DNA of 64,000 bases from Apoda limacodes (GCA_946406115.1 OX291557.1:16772501-16836500), one strand, 5' to 3'. Positions 46,397 to 59,900 are shown, counted from the stretch's first letter. Numbers and translations: made by a program. Notes: generated by a model not told the origin, from the sequence alone.

Positions 46397-47193
46397 CTTT
46401 ATAATAATAATAATAATATTCTTTATTGCACAGTAAGACATACATTTAAATCTATAAAATAATGAAAAAAAAAAGTACAATAAGGCGGTCTTATCGCTTA
46501 CTAATAACCTTCCAGATAACCTTTGGGTAGGGAAATTATAAAAACAAGAAAATTGAGTAAGGTGTGCATATCACAAGGACGAGACTAAAAAATGTATCAG
46601 TACATACATAGTATAAATTAATATATAATGCTTTAGAAACAAAAAGTATATAAAAATATATAGATACATATACATACATTCCTATATAAAAAATAAATTA
46701 AATATATACAAATACATACATAAGCGAACAGCTTAAGATTAAAAAAAAGTGAAAATGTAATTTTTTTGAAAAGACTCAATGATTGAGCTTGTAGTATTTG
46801 CAATGCTAAAGAGTTCCAAAGTCTGATTGCTTTCACTACAAAAGAGTTGATATATGCGTGTGAATGGTGTGTTGGCGTTTTTAATAATAAATTAGTCGAA
46901 TCTCGAGTTATTGCAGAACCATGGAATTGAAATTGATTTTTGAGATAACGAGGTGTTGACGGATTGAACAGGACGTTGTACAGAAGAAATAAAATATGTG
47001 TATTCCTGCGAAGACGAATTGGGAGCCACTAGAGCTTTGATCGGAACTCGGAAATGTGATCAAATTTGCGTAGACCAAAAATAAATCTGATACAGAAATT
47101 TTGAAGTCGCTCAAGTTTAGTAAGTTGCTCCTTACAATACCTTGTCGAACAATACATTATCTGATGACTAAATAGAATAAACCAGGAAATCAA
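46397..47193 (-). pseudogene. Non-LTR retrotransposon reverse transcriptase C-terminus (jockey/CR1-like)
   Basis: Reading the minus strand from 47,193, one frame gives IMYCSTRYCKEQLTKLERLQ, NFCIRFIFGLRKFDHISEFR, then SKL-stop-WLPIRLRRNTHILFLL, YNVLFNPSTPRYLK and, near the end, FVVKAIRLWNSLALQILQAQ. These are the standard conserved blocks after the reverse transcriptase catalytic core in jockey/CR1 LINE ORF2 ('LQ..CIRFIF', 'WLP...RR', 'RLWNSLP..I..A.S...FK'). One internal TAG (near 47,030) is the only lesion in about 170 codons. A 3' region follows, ending in AATAAAG and (ATT)n at 46,400-46,420. The element is severely 5'-truncated near 47,195 and is inactive. Confidence 0.85.
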
Positions 47194-48470
47194 CTATTTA
47201 CGACCAAGTTTAAACTCAGAATTGCAGACAAGCCTCCTTTAAACAATTAAACCTTTGTTATTATTGGTTTAACATAAAACAACTATAACTTTTCCTAAGA
47301 TATAACAGTCATGCATAATGCATTAACCACCTATATTGTTTCCAAAACTAAAAATGTCAAATGTTTTATACCATAACTCAGATCGAAATTGTAATAAGTA
47401 TTATGTCACTTGCTTAATAGATTTAATATTCAAATGGGAATCGTGCTTGTCTTTAATGTGTTTAATCAATCATAAGCCACGATTAATTACTTAGATACGC
47501 GGGTAAGTCCAACGCCGATTGTAACTTGAATGTTTAAGTTAGTAAAGTTATTTATAACGAGATCTATTGTCCACGTATTGTAACTAAAAGTTCAAGGTTT
47601 TATAATAGGATGCTTATTAATTTGTTTAAATGTGAACTGGTTACAGATAGACGACGTGACTTGGAAATTTAGGTGTCGTTCGTTACCTACAAGTACGTAT
47701 CTAAGCTCTGCCACAGCACAAATGTGTGGCTGCGGTCCGATGCAGTTTTAAGAAATCGACTTTGATCTGTGTTGTTTCCTTTTACATGGTTAGCAATTGA
47801 TATAATATTCCCTATATGTTTTTGGAGAAAATTCTTTATATCGATGTACTGACTTGGTTACTGAGTGGTTACCATCTCTATACTGTATGATAGGGCTGAA
47901 AAATTTAGAAATCGTTATACCCAAAAAGAGTAATAATAAATTATACCTTTAAAACTTACTGGCTAGTTTTGATATTTCAAAACATATAGTTAACCTCTTT
48001 GAAGGACCCTGACTATTCTACAAACAGGAGCCAACTTTATTTTCTAATCTTTAGGCTAATAAGACAACTGGTTACTTAAGATTAAGTTGCACTTTGTTAT
48101 AGATTTCTATAAAGGTATAACACGTCACCGGAAAATTAACATTAGGTACCTTGTTATTTAAAGTCCAGACGTTGTATGTCAAGTCCAGTAGACATTAGGT
48201 CAAATTCATAGCACATTAAACAAAGTATGGTTAAGTTAATAACCTCAAGAAAGGTTACTGCAACAAAATTTTTAATGCACTATCAGTAACAAATTTATCA
48301 TAAGATTGAGTTTTGTTGGCTATACGTGACTTGTAGGTATATAGTATATTTTATGAATTCTGTAGTTAATACCATTTAACGTTTTTGGTCACTAAAACAA
48401 ACTTAACTGCGGTTTAATTCCTCCTAATTTAGTAGGGCAAATCCCAAGTTTACAACACTGTTACTAGGGT
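47194..48470. other. AT-rich, nothing recognised
   Basis: A GC-richer patch at 47,695-47,750 (CTCTGCCACAGCACAAATGT, GTGGCTGCGGTCCGATGC) has no identity I can give. No gene. Confidence 0.5.
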
Positions 48471-48471
48471 T

Positions 48472-49006
48472 GCCAACATTTCTTAAGATTCTTTTTTCAG
48501 ATTAAGCTATCAAAAAATATAGTATACTTAAAAAAATAGTATTTTCAATTTTTAAATTAATGTAAATCAAAAGCTCATTTTTTATTAATGAGATACTACA
48601 TCTGTTTCTTTCTTCTCACCACTTCGAATTCATAACCGAAAATATCCTTTCTGTGAATGCCAAAGTGGCGGGAATAGAAAACAGGAATTTAATAACTTTA
48701 AATAATTAACAAAATCTCAAAACAAAAATAAAGCAGACCAATGACCAAACATTCGTTTGACTTTGTCAATTTGACATTAACAAGTTTGGAAAGCAGTAAG
48801 ATAGATACGTTCGGATACGCTAAACGCTTTTGTATCAGTCAAAGTTATTGTTCATATATTTTTAAAATAAAAGATTTGTTTGTTAGATTGCGGTGTTGAA
48901 AATATAGTATTTTTGCGTACTATGTGTTTCTACAACAATATATAGTATGCAGATTCGAAATACAGTACAATACTATACTATTATAGCACGGTTGGCAACC
49001 CTTACT
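48472..49006. mobile_element. hAT-like non-autonomous DNA transposon
   Basis: AGGGTTGCCAAC at 48,476-48,487 is mirrored exactly by GTTGGCAACCCT at 48,991-49,002. TACT follows on both outer sides (48,472-48,475 and 49,003-49,006). Subterminal ATATAGTAT words occur near both ends. (C/T)AGGGTTGCCAA is a common hAT-type terminus. However, the flanking duplication visible here is 4 bp, not the usual 8, so the superfamily is tentative. The roughly 527-bp interior is AT-rich and non-coding. Confidence 0.6.
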
Positions 49007-49729
49007 GAGACGGACCACATAGCACACAAAATTTCCGAACATTACCTTCTGATTATTCTACGGCGCTAAGTAGGTTTGAAGCTTGAGGTTTTCTTGCGCT
49101 TATATAATTCGCATATAACTTACCAACAATCAATCACTTTCTAGTATCAATAATAATTAATGAAGTCGAAATCCTTGGCCTTGTAATTTCAATTAAATAA
49201 ATAAATGCTAAATATATTTAAATTAATAACTTGTAAATTTTTAAGGTGAGATAATATATTTAAATCTAACTGACATCTAGACATCTACTTACCTACACAT
49301 ACCTAATCAATAACTTTCTAGTTACAGTCACCTAATAAATAATGTAAAAAAAATATGACCATGAGAAAAATGATATTTAATTGAAATTTAAAATATTTTT
49401 TCACGGTTTAGTGCGTGTACAAAATCGTGGCACATCCTTAAACCACCACAATAAATACAACAATGTTTGTAAACAATTGCAGAGCAAAGTTGTCATTTCA
49501 TTAAGTATAAGTTAATACACTTTATTGCAATTTATGCGAATATTACACATACATACAAAACAGTACTTTTATTTAGGCTACACTCTCATGAACTATTGGC
49601 GAGGTGCTAATGTAGACAGTCTATAACTGTAACTGTAATTAATTTAATAATCGTATTTCCATTATGGTTACCTATGACGTCACCGCACCTGGACTTTTTG
49701 TTTATCTATTTACTAGCTGACTTGGCCGA
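49007..49729. other. AT-rich, nothing recognised
   Basis: No structure seen. Confidence 0.5.
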
Positions 49730-50010
49730 CATTGCTTTGCTCTTTTAATTCCCGTCGCTAACCCAAACTATTTCTTCGTTTTTGCTTAGGGTCCTTTCTG
49801 GTTTTTTTTTATTTTGCTTAGCTCCTAAGGGTCGAAGCGTGTTCAATATCTTGAAGCTTTTCTTAAGGATTGGAATACTTATCAAATGCAAAAAGTTTTT
49901 TTTTAAATCCGACTAATTCGGATCGGATTCGTCCGGAATTCGTTCCAGAGAAACAAAAAAAAACATACAAACTCTTCAGCTAGATTATATAAGTACATAT
50001 AGATTAACTC
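49730..50010 (+). repeat. ACTAGCTGAC dispersed element, both ends recognisable
   Basis: It opens TACTAGCTGACTTGGCCGAC, ATTGCTTTGCTCTTT and closes with GGATTCGTCCGG, AACATACAAACTCTTCAGCT and TATATAAGTACATATAGAT. This matches the start and end of the 'ACTAGCTGACCCGGC...' subtype. The centre is shortened compared with usual copies. Confidence 0.7.
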
Positions 50011-50940
50011 ACAAACACAATATATTAATTGTTATATCACGCAAAGATACATTAAATTTGTATGCATAGCTTAAAAACAGCTACACTTATACAAATTGTA
50101 TATCTATATTTCCAAATGAGAACCATACATACAGCATCGTAAATACTATAATAAGTGATTACAAAGAACGTCTTTGAAGATATCCTAAAACCAATTTTAT
50201 TGTTTTTTATAAACATAAAAACAAGTAGTTTACGTAATAAAATATTTTAATGAATATTCCGGTTAATTTTTGTTACAAATGGATTTCTATAAAGTTAATT
50301 AAATTACAGTCGCCGTTACGAATTGAAGTTTTCAATAAATCCAACATAACAATTGCCAAGAGCATTCTTTGATTAATTAAAATCATTAAAATAAAAATAA
50401 TAATATTTTTTTTATATAAAACACATACAAATTATGGTAGCTATAATCCGGTAAGAAATTGATTAAAAGTGATTTTCAATGAAATCAGTATCGGATGGTT
50501 GTATAAGACCGAATATGCAAGTAACGGTTTAAGATGGACCCGCTACCGGTTTTACGCAACAAATGGGTTGCTCATTAACGACGTCTAACTCTAACTCAAC
50601 TGTTGAATCTCGCATGTTCAACTTTTATTTATTCGAATTTGTACGTACATTCCTTTTAAAGACTATGTCGTTGATTGTGGTTTCTGGGTTTATTTATAGT
50701 TGTTTTTTTAAACGGTAGCAACACTAATAACCCGAAATAACTAATACGTACAGTTAATCTTCCTATTTGGTTCGTGATTTAAAAATACACTTTCTTTTAC
50801 TAAGGTTTACGATAGAACCATCAGTTATGGTATAGTGGTTTCTACTACTTCTAAGACATTGACCGCGCATCGCCAGCGCTCGTTTCGGTTATCGACGTGA
50901 AATTCCTACGTCAAATACTTACTACTATTGTAAGGAAGTT
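50011..50940. other. Mixed sequence, possible regulatory patches
   Basis: No gene. The 50,500-50,600 and 50,855-50,925 stretches are GC-richer (GACCCGCTACCGGTTTTACG; ACCGCGCATCGCCAGCGCTC) without identifiable motifs. Confidence 0.45.
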
Positions 50941-50944
50941 TGCT

Positions 50945-51140
50945 ATAGCAAGTCGTTACTCTAGGTATAAAAATGAAGCCATAGTTTCTCTTCTGAATTT
51001 TCGGGTTTAAAATATGTTAGTTCAGGATATAAGCTATTTATATTCCAAAATTCAGCCAAATCGCTTCAGCCGTGGAGTAAAGGAGTACCTAATTTATGTA
51101 TGTACAAAATCACAAACTTACGTATTTATTATATTAAATT
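50945..51140 (+). repeat. Second-half copy of the ACTAGCT-type repeat
   Basis: ATAAAAATGAAGCCATAGTT, TAGTTCAGGATATAAGCTAT, TTCCAAAATTCAGCCAAATC, GCTTCAGCCGTGGAGTAAAG, then TTACGTATTTATTATATT, follow the expected 3' order ('...AAATCGGTTCAGCCGTTGAGG...TTTATAATATTAG'). It is moderately diverged. Confidence 0.65.
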
Positions 51141-54100
51141 AGATGTAGACACATTCTGAAAAAGTTTGAAACCAAACATGTACCTGTTGCATTGACCGAC
51201 TGTTGTTTTGAAACAGCAATAACATTATTAGTAATCCAGAGAGTGTCACTATTTTTGGCCACAATCAATAGATACAGCGTATAAGTCGTTAACCTATTAA
51301 AGAAGAAGGTGCGTTTATAAAGCAGGCCATGCACGGCCATAAAGTATGTCCACGTGTGCTCGGAATAATTACAGTTGTGCACGGGGTGAGGTACCGGAAC
51401 GGCTCAATGCGGCTGAATCACGTGCTGACGCAATGCTGACATCTACCGCTGCTTATGGTTAAACAAATATCGATGGAGATGTACTTTACTTTCATCCGAG
51501 TGCGTAAAAGCAAAAGCAACATATTTCCTCGCGTGTGTAGCATGTAATTATCAGGGGATATTTTTTTGGTAGTTTCTCAACAGTTGTATGGATTGCAATG
51601 ACTTGAATAAATCATAGGATATACGTTTAAAAAAATCAATTAACCAATTATTAAGTAACTGCTGTTTCGGTCCTTTTTTTCCATATTTTATGTAACCTTT
51701 GATGGGCGTACAAATTAAGGTTTTATATGTGCATATAAAAAATATTGTACAGTTCTTTTTCACCCAAAAGTTAAGTTGTTTGTTGTCTAAAATATATTTG
51801 TAATCTCTTCTTAGCATTGTACGAGATTTATTGTCAAAGGAAAAGAATGCTCTAGAGGTTTATTACAAAATCAATGGTCGCCACAATGCTAATATAATGT
51901 ATACTTACGCCAAGAAAGAAAATTATAGTAAAATGGAGTTTCTTTGACAACATTACTTTTTCAGAGAATTATAGGCCGGTAAGTATATAAAAATTTAGGA
52001 CTGAAAACCAGACCATTGCTTTTCCTTGCAGCCACATCACTTCACATACATGAAGCAGTTGCGTGAAAATCTTGACAAACAAACATTGTGATCTTCATAC
52101 CAAACCTAATCAGATATGTTGTCCTATGACAGCAGTTGTTAAACCTTAAAAAAATTGCACTGGGACAGCGCTATGGACTAATCCTATTTTTTTTAAAGGA
52201 GAGGCCAGTGCTCATATCAACTTATGCCAAACGTATTTCAATGATAAAAACAGTCATAAGGACGTCATTTGTTTTTTTAACAAATAGGAAGCATAGGTGA
52301 TCTATTGCTATCACAAACAATTAGCATGCAAATGAAAAAACCGTCACTGCTAATCTTAGTAATGTCGAGACTTATGCAGATAGACAGTAATGTATCTAGC
52401 GACCTAAATTTTAGCCATTGCTATGTTAATTTACCAACATAAATTTATTTTAACTCTAAAAAAATATTTTAATACAAAGTCTTAACTAAAAATAAATAAA
52501 TAAATGTTGACTATAAAATTACTTTTATAGGCTTAAATAAAAACACGCCTTAAAATCCACTAACCGCACCTCAAACTAACCAAATAATCGAATTATTTAT
52601 TTAAATAACCAATGTTTATTTGGTAAGTCGACGCAGATTTGAATGCCCAGTAGCAATTCAGAATACCGCGTTCTTCTATTATAAATCATAATTCATTCTT
52701 CAGCGGAAATATCATGCGGCGGTGTTATTTACGACCTCCAAAAATACTTGGAATTCTCAATAACGATTCCATTCACAGATGCTATAGAAACACAAGTTCT
52801 CTCCAAAGCACGAGCGTGCCTTGTAGAACCTGTTTAACTTTTGATAATTTTATTAACGATCCAATGCATTAGAACGCCGAGTGCGAGAGACCCCCTAATG
52901 TCTCATATATTAAAGCTTTAACACAAATTATACAAGTTTAATGCCACAACATAGACCGTGCGTGGGTGACTTAATGTTAAAATGTGTCACCTGTAATTAT
53001 ACGATCCAGAGAATTTTAATGTCTTCGAAATGTCGTCTTCTTTATTACCAATAGAAGCTTTACTAAATAAAACTGGATCTATTGGATCCATTGTGTCACA
53101 ACAAATTTTTGTTTAATGTGAATAATAAACGATGGCCTCCGTAGGAGGAATGCGAACGAAGATTCATAAATTCGTATCTCTATAAAGTAGTATTAACGTT
53201 GATATGTAAAACAAAATTTAATAATTTATAGTTTGAATTTGCTTTAAATCTGACAAGTCTAGATGTGCTGATGTTAACGACAAATATGTAACTTTTAAGT
53301 TCTGTGCCGTTGAACGCTGTAATTAGAGTTGTCCATTCACTTTACATTAATACACCGATTTCAACATCTTCTTTTATGTCACTCACATTTGTAGCTCCAT
53401 CGTCACACTACGTAGCGTAAATAATTTCTTATATTTCTCCTGACATTCATTAGGAACACATTGTCTCACTCGAACCAATTTTAATAGCATTGCCTTCATA
53501 ATTTTATTACAACAATTCAGTACAATCACTTTGTTCCAAATTAGTCTTACTGACTAGATTTCTATTATTGCACAATGAAACCATTTCGATGATGAATGAA
53601 CTGATTTTTGCGGTAGGTTCCATTACTAATTAAGCAGTATATTTTGCATTCGTCCTTGGTAGGAATAAGGTGCTAAAAGGTAAATCACAATTACTTATAT
53701 CTAAGCGTACCAGCGCCATTAGTGTACACTTATCTAACAACAATATCCACAAGTGATCCGCTAATCATTCTTGCTTTGATCTTTAGAAACGTTAACTCTT
53801 CAAATTCTTAGCACAAACACAAGGGAGACTAAGGCTGTTTGTTGCTACACAGCGAATCAATTGAATATACCGCTTTCGGACACTAATAGAAAGAAAACGA
53901 TCCATTCGTTTCGTCAGTCAGATTAATTAAACTTACAAGCAAGTGTGCGTTCTTCCATTTAAGTGCGGTCAAGAAAAGTACTTTAATTAGTGGTTTCCCA
54001 TTTGGCAGACAAGATGTTGACTTATTAACTAAATGTCGTCTTTGGTTGGGTATGCGATGTGGCAATATAAACCTTAGAGTATTTTAGTTAAGCTCAAAGC

Positions 54101-56335
54101 CGATGGTTGACAATTCACACTGTTTTATGAAGACAGTACAGTTTTTAGGGCGATCCTATTGGTTGAAGGAGTGTTAATGCAACAATCACGATTGGTACAT
54201 TTTCAAATAGTTGTAGCTATAATTTGATAGTCTTTACGTCGAAGCCGACTTGTGAATTGACTTATTTTATTTGTCTTTGCGCGTTCATGTTAATTTATTT
54301 TTATAACTTTGAACGGTTTCATCATGTTATTTAAATAAGTGCCCGACGCTAACGCAATATTTTAGTTACCTAGTTAATATGTGGTTTGTTTGCCTTTTAT
54401 TGAGGACTACAGTAATCATATTTAATTAGTAAACACTTTACAGCTATAAAATTTCATTATATCATTTTTAAATCTTCATTCAGACCATTTTAGTATCCTC
54501 AAATACTAACTTGAATGTTCGCTAACTTTTACATCAATGTGTGTGATCAAATCGTATTACTGTATACTATGGATTAAAAGAACTGACGAGACCTCACTTA
54601 TTACCTTAACTGTTTTTGTTTCTCATATTTTAACATTCGTTTTCAACAATCGTGGCATTCCATAATATAATGTGACAAAATTATCAACTTTCTACAAACT
54701 GATTTGGAAATTGCGGTTCGAACAGTTTTGCAAACATCTTATTTCTCGGTTCACGTAGTCGCCTAATTTCTTCTCAAACGGTATTCGGTGTCAACACTAA
54801 TGTTGATAATTAAATTTTGGAGAATAAGGTGTGCCTCAAGTTAATAAGTCTTACACGACAAGACAACTTTTTGTCGTTACACAGCGAACAATTAGCATTA
54901 GAACGTGTTAATTATACAAATTTGGATTGCTCAAAATGTTTTCAACGAATGGAACATAGCTGTAGAGAAACTTACCACGAAACAACCAAAATTCAATTTC
55001 ATTACTATAAATAAATGTCGCTAAACTGATAGTTTGATATTTTTATCACAATTATAAGTTTTGTTTTTGAACTCATTTAATATTCGTTTTGTTCTTTTCT
55101 TCACTATTAATATTTGTTTCTCATGTTAAAGTAAATCTATGAGTCACTGATTTGAAATTTTGAAGTATTTTATTTGTCAAATCGTATGTTCACGCAAAAC
55201 AAACTCTACAACTTCGTGTCATTACAACACGGTTTAACAGGAAAAATGAAATCAATCTGGCATCAATTTAAAATTCAGAAAATTAACAAAAGACTTGTCA
55301 CGTTCTTCATTGTCGATACTGCAATCAGTAATTCCACCCATTGAACATTTCAAGTATCAAGCAACGGTAAAATTAATTATAGTTTGGGTAACGAATCGCG
55401 TCACTCACGACACAGCTACTATGTAAGAAGTTGACGGAAATATCAACACAAAAAAAGGAATCGTGACGAAAACAGTACGCCTACATTCAGAAATTTCCAA
55501 TATATATATATACTTAAGTGGAATGAAAGAGACGATTAACTAAAATATAAAATTCAAACAAAAGTCTATGGAATGAATATAAGAATTGACTACTTAGAAG
55601 ATGTGTTTTTTCTCTTCATCGAGGGACGATTTAATTTTGGTGTTGCGAGATACGACGTGACAACGCAGGGCCGCTTGTATATCTACTTACTCGAGGCGGC
55701 AAAAAGTGGTCTCATTTACACCGGTACGTACTGAACAACAAAACGTGAAAAGTAATTTCATCGTGCATTTTCTGTTTGACACGCATTTAGTAGCACTTTG
55801 CCCTTTCCACTCTTATTGTTTTTTGTGCAACTCCCGTTTTTTGTTTTGTAAGAACCTGACATTTTTTTTTTGTTTTAGTCAAATAAATTTTATTACGATC
55901 GTTGAAAAATTTTTTTTTAATGTACAGCTACTTAAAGGTATTATATGATAATCTTACATACTTCATTCATTGAAAATTATGATTAATTGATTATATTCAC
56001 ATTGAAGCAGATGTTAAATTCAATAGATGCAGCTTTATGAAATATCCCAATTAGTTCCAAATGCGGCAAACTGTACACATGTGACATTATCACTATTTCG
56101 CCTTATTGTTCCGTCAAATATGAACCCACAGAATTTGGGGAATTTGTTATAATCGCGCCAACTCTATTGTTACTTATTGTCAGTATAGAAGATGGGTCGA
56201 TGACGAGGGGACAAACTAGTCAGGGATCGACGGATAAAATTATTAAAAAATGTTATTATATTGTTTCAGTTTACCTAAACACAATCAAAAGCGTCAATAT
56301 GTAGAATGCATATGTGATCATTAAATGTGCCGTGA
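51141..56335. promoter_or_regulatory. Repeat-poor candidate regulatory domain
   Basis: Across about 5 kb I find no recognisable lepidopteran repeat and no gene. TAGGTA/TACCTA words are nearly absent: I count about three in 52-58 kb. Local CpG-richer patches occur at 51,385-51,460, 52,715-52,735 and 52,865-52,900. Homeodomain-type TTTATTA/TAATTA words are frequent, as expected from AT content. A lack of insertions over this length is typical of constrained non-coding DNA, but that is inference. Frames at 51,134-51,382, 51,551-51,817, 53,883-54,065, 54,817-55,014 and 55,706-55,948 have no supporting domain. Confidence 0.35.
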
Positions 56336-56339
56336 ATAA

Positions 56340-56940
56340 ATTAAGGCGCGTCCATACTGTACAGGTGTAACGAGTGCTTCGGGCAAAAAATGGGATGCAT
56401 CTCGCTCAGCGGTCGGATCGCGCAAGTCGTGTTGAACTCGAAGCAGAGCGGGCGAGTTATTAATAATCCGCATTCACGGGTCGCACGAGCGCGGCGCGGC
56501 GAGCGACCGGCCCGTAACGACATTCCATCGCATTGTGCCGGCCTGCTCCGCCCGCGACACTTTTGTCTATTCACACCGATAAATCACCTCCTCCATTTCA
56601 ATGCAAGCATTTATTTACCTCTAACGACAACCTCTTCGCGATACATCGATTAATTAGTTTAGAACTACAGATAAGATAGGAGGAAAGCGATCGCTTTCAA
56701 TTTCCTCTTGAGGGCACTCGGCGTAAAGTGTGCGTTAAGTGCGAACAATCGGAGATAAAACGTGCGAAACGACACTGTCCCTTAATCCGGCGATCGAAGA
56801 TTGCGAGAAAACGTTTTGTCGTGGGGTGGTACGCTCGAGTTGGTCCCATTGTCTGCAAGCTAGCTCTAATTTGATTGCCCACACACGGACACATGTATTG
56901 TTGTGGGCGAACGGCCTCTACGTGGATCTTTAATTAAACC
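56340..56940. promoter_or_regulatory. CpG-rich block with GATA and homeodomain-type sites
   Basis: The 56,345-56,570 part is strongly CpG-rich (GGTCGGATCGCGCAAGTCG, GAGCGCGGCGCGGCGAGCG, CCTGCTCCGCCCGCGACAC). The 56,570-56,940 part holds CACCGATAAATCACC, GATTAATTAG, ACAGATAAGATAGG, CGGAGATAAAA and a 16-bp perfect palindrome centred at 56,690 (GAAAGCGATCGCTTTC). Frames open across it on both strands reflect GC content. Clustered GATA and homeodomain words in a CpG block favour an enhancer or promoter. No TATA box or leader-like sequence fixes a direction. Confidence 0.45.
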
Positions 56941-59900
56941 TTAGAGATGCTAATGGGAATCATTCATTCGCGACTATGTCTGATTTATTCCTTGTCACTC
57001 GATTGACATTTGCTTGATGAAATACTTAAATGACATACACAATGATTATGATAGCAACTTAGTAACGATGCTAAATTTACCAGCATTTCTTGGTCTGAAT
57101 CCGATTTTATTGAATTAACTGAACCATTTAGTGTGTCCCACACACGCCACACGCAATGGTTTCTCGTTTAGACGCTGTGATACAGTAGCCCTTATGTGTT
57201 GCATGCGTTTTAAATTGACTGTAATAGAAATGAGTCCTGACCAGCTGTGATTCCAGACAATATTCTGGCTTTCATTTGATATTTACATGGTCATTGGCCC
57301 TAAGATGAAGTGTTGTATTTATGTTGTAAAATCATTAATAAGTAGCCACATATACACTTGTTCTATACTTCGCATTTTATTCAAACAACTTTGTTAGTAT
57401 TAGCAAGAATCGCTAAAGGCCGAATGTTTATCTACGACAATCGGCCTATTTAATGTCGTTATTAAATTATGTCGATGGTTAAAACCGAGTGAACCTGCTC
57501 GTTTAGCTTTAGGGAGTAATTAACAGAATGAGCCTTATCGCAATATCTAATCACGAGCCCTAATTGTTGGGTAGGGTTAACTGTGATAGTGTGTGCCTTT
57601 CTTAGTTTGCAGTGATTTAGTTCAGTGACACCGAGTTTTATTTGTTAATACTTTAGCGTTTAATATATTATTTAGTTTCAATAAAGATATTACAAATTAA
57701 TCGTGTCGTAATACGTTATGAGACATGTTAACAGAGACATATCTAGTGAATCAAAAAATCACACTTTTTTTAAACACTACCTAATTGTAGAATTTTTATC
57801 ATAAGTATACGAAATTCTAACCCAAAAACTTTCATAAATGAAATTCAAATTAATACAAGATATGTGCTGTTGCCACTACAAAGCGATATAATATTCTTTT
57901 ACTTTTGGTACTATTGCGGATAGTGTTAAAGAACCGCAAATGGCCTAAAGTTGATTCACCTCTACTCAACTTAAAAACAAATCTAAATGAAATAACTGGA
58001 TACACTTTTACAAATAAATAATTTATTGTAGCAGCCATAAATTAAATTTTTAAATTGGAAACTATTCTCTATTTACATTATGTTAATTGGAATTGGGGTC
58101 AAATCTAGTCGATTGGAGAACAAAAATTGGTTAACAACTAGAACATGGGACCGGCCGTAGAGCAGAGTATCAAAGCCCGCATTTGTAATGGGCAACTTTG
58201 CATTTCAATACCTATTTTAATATCGACATGCATCATTACATTTAATGCATTTCCTGAATGAACCAGTCGAATAATTCGTCATCAATGCATTAATTTAAAT
58301 AGTTACCCCACAGCCTGGGTTGGTAAGATCAGAATTTTCTACTCTATCGAATAAATTTTCATAAAAATAACAATCTTATAAAATGTTGACCTTTTTTTTT
58401 GTGTTATTCTTTGCCTTATTTCAATCACTTTTTCAATATGAACTTGTCTGCCTACTAAAACTATATCATGCCTAACAATATAAATATGTTAGTTACGTAT
58501 AGAATAGTTTACTTTTAAATGTTAAACCTATTTGTTTCAATTTTATGTAACGCGAAAAGGTATTTATTGCTATATATGTTCTTTTGTAACTAAATTCCTT
58601 GATTAAAAATATTATTTAATTTTGGGTAAAACACGTTCTTAAACCTGTGTATGAAGTATTAGAAACACTAGAAGTAAATTGGCGATTATAACTGGTAGAA
58701 AACCCCCATTGTCATTATTTAGTAAGAGAAACGACATAGAGAAACTAGTTTTAAAGTAAAAATTATCTTCGATATTATTTCTGAAATCACTGTCGTACCA
58801 TCCAAAACACATGCAAACATTTTACTGTTGCTTTCAGAGTATCGAGTACTTCTAAAAAAGCTTCGAAAGCTTCGAAATCAGACACATTTAGGTACTTTAT
58901 AACGCCTAGCTACTAGTAGTAGTAGTAGTATTATAATAAAATCTACATTATGTCCAGCTGATAGAACTGCATTTGACGACAAAGTTGGTAAAGTGTGACC
59001 TGGTTTCCATGTCCTCCTAATATAATTAATAAAGCCTGATTCATTCCAAATATAGAACAGTACTTATATAGACTAGATTGGAATATCCAACTTAATATGG
59101 ACTGTTAATGGACTAACATTAAGATTAATGTCTTTATTTCTAAATTATGGCTACTACACTAAATACAAGTAACTACACAAATACAGTGAAAAATTACATC
59201 AAGCGTAAATAAAACTTAACCACAATTAGAGCTATATTATATGTTTTGGATTTCTATTAAAATAATGTTGTTATTGCATTTTGCGCATTTGTCTCTGTAA
59301 CATATAAAACCACCACCAACTGTCAAAGGAATCTGTTCAAAAGTGTTAAATCGGTTAATATAATGATGATGGATGCCGTTCCCAACCAAACAGCCCGCAG
59401 CGGGGGTGTTTTACCCCACTATACAAATAAAATATTTTTATTATTAACAAGTTTCCTTTCTTTTTCGCACCCACAACTGCACCCAATCCAGCCACACTCT
59501 TCACACCTTTTAATCGAAATCATATTTCTGTTTTGTCATTATGGTATCGCGTTTAGAGAGTTCCTCTCTTTTGTCCCTGATTTCGAATCGTTGGTTTCTT
59601 GTTTCCAATGCAGCTTTAGCCTTGTTTTCTTTTTTAGTAAGTCACAGTGGTATAGTAACTCGAAACCTTTAGAAGGTTCACTTTTTAGTTCATTTGTGTT
59701 CATATGTAATCGTTTCATAATTAAATTTCAATGTCTGTTTTTGGACTAAACTTTGGTACCTTCTTGCTTATATTTCGAATGGAATTACCTTTATATTACG
59801 TAGACATATAAACATCAATAGGTGATTTGTTTTATTCCTTATCCAAGATTCGTCTTTTACATTACTTATTATAGCTACATAATAATAGTTATTTATTTCT

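Noticed and set aside
52150..52175. AATTGCACT word resembling the miR-92 seed
   Set aside because: Only nine bases match and no precursor-length hairpin was seen.
53839..54890. Shared ACACAGCGAA words at about 53.85 and 54.88 kb
   Set aside because: Ten- to eleven-base matches are common by chance in 64 kb.
56683..56698. 16-bp perfect palindrome as an independent signal
   Set aside because: About one such palindrome is expected by chance in 64 kb, so I only mention it inside the CpG block.
59363..59749. 128-codon frame starting with ATG
   Set aside because: Dominated by Phe/Ser/Leu/His from pyrimidine-rich DNA, with no domain or splice structure.
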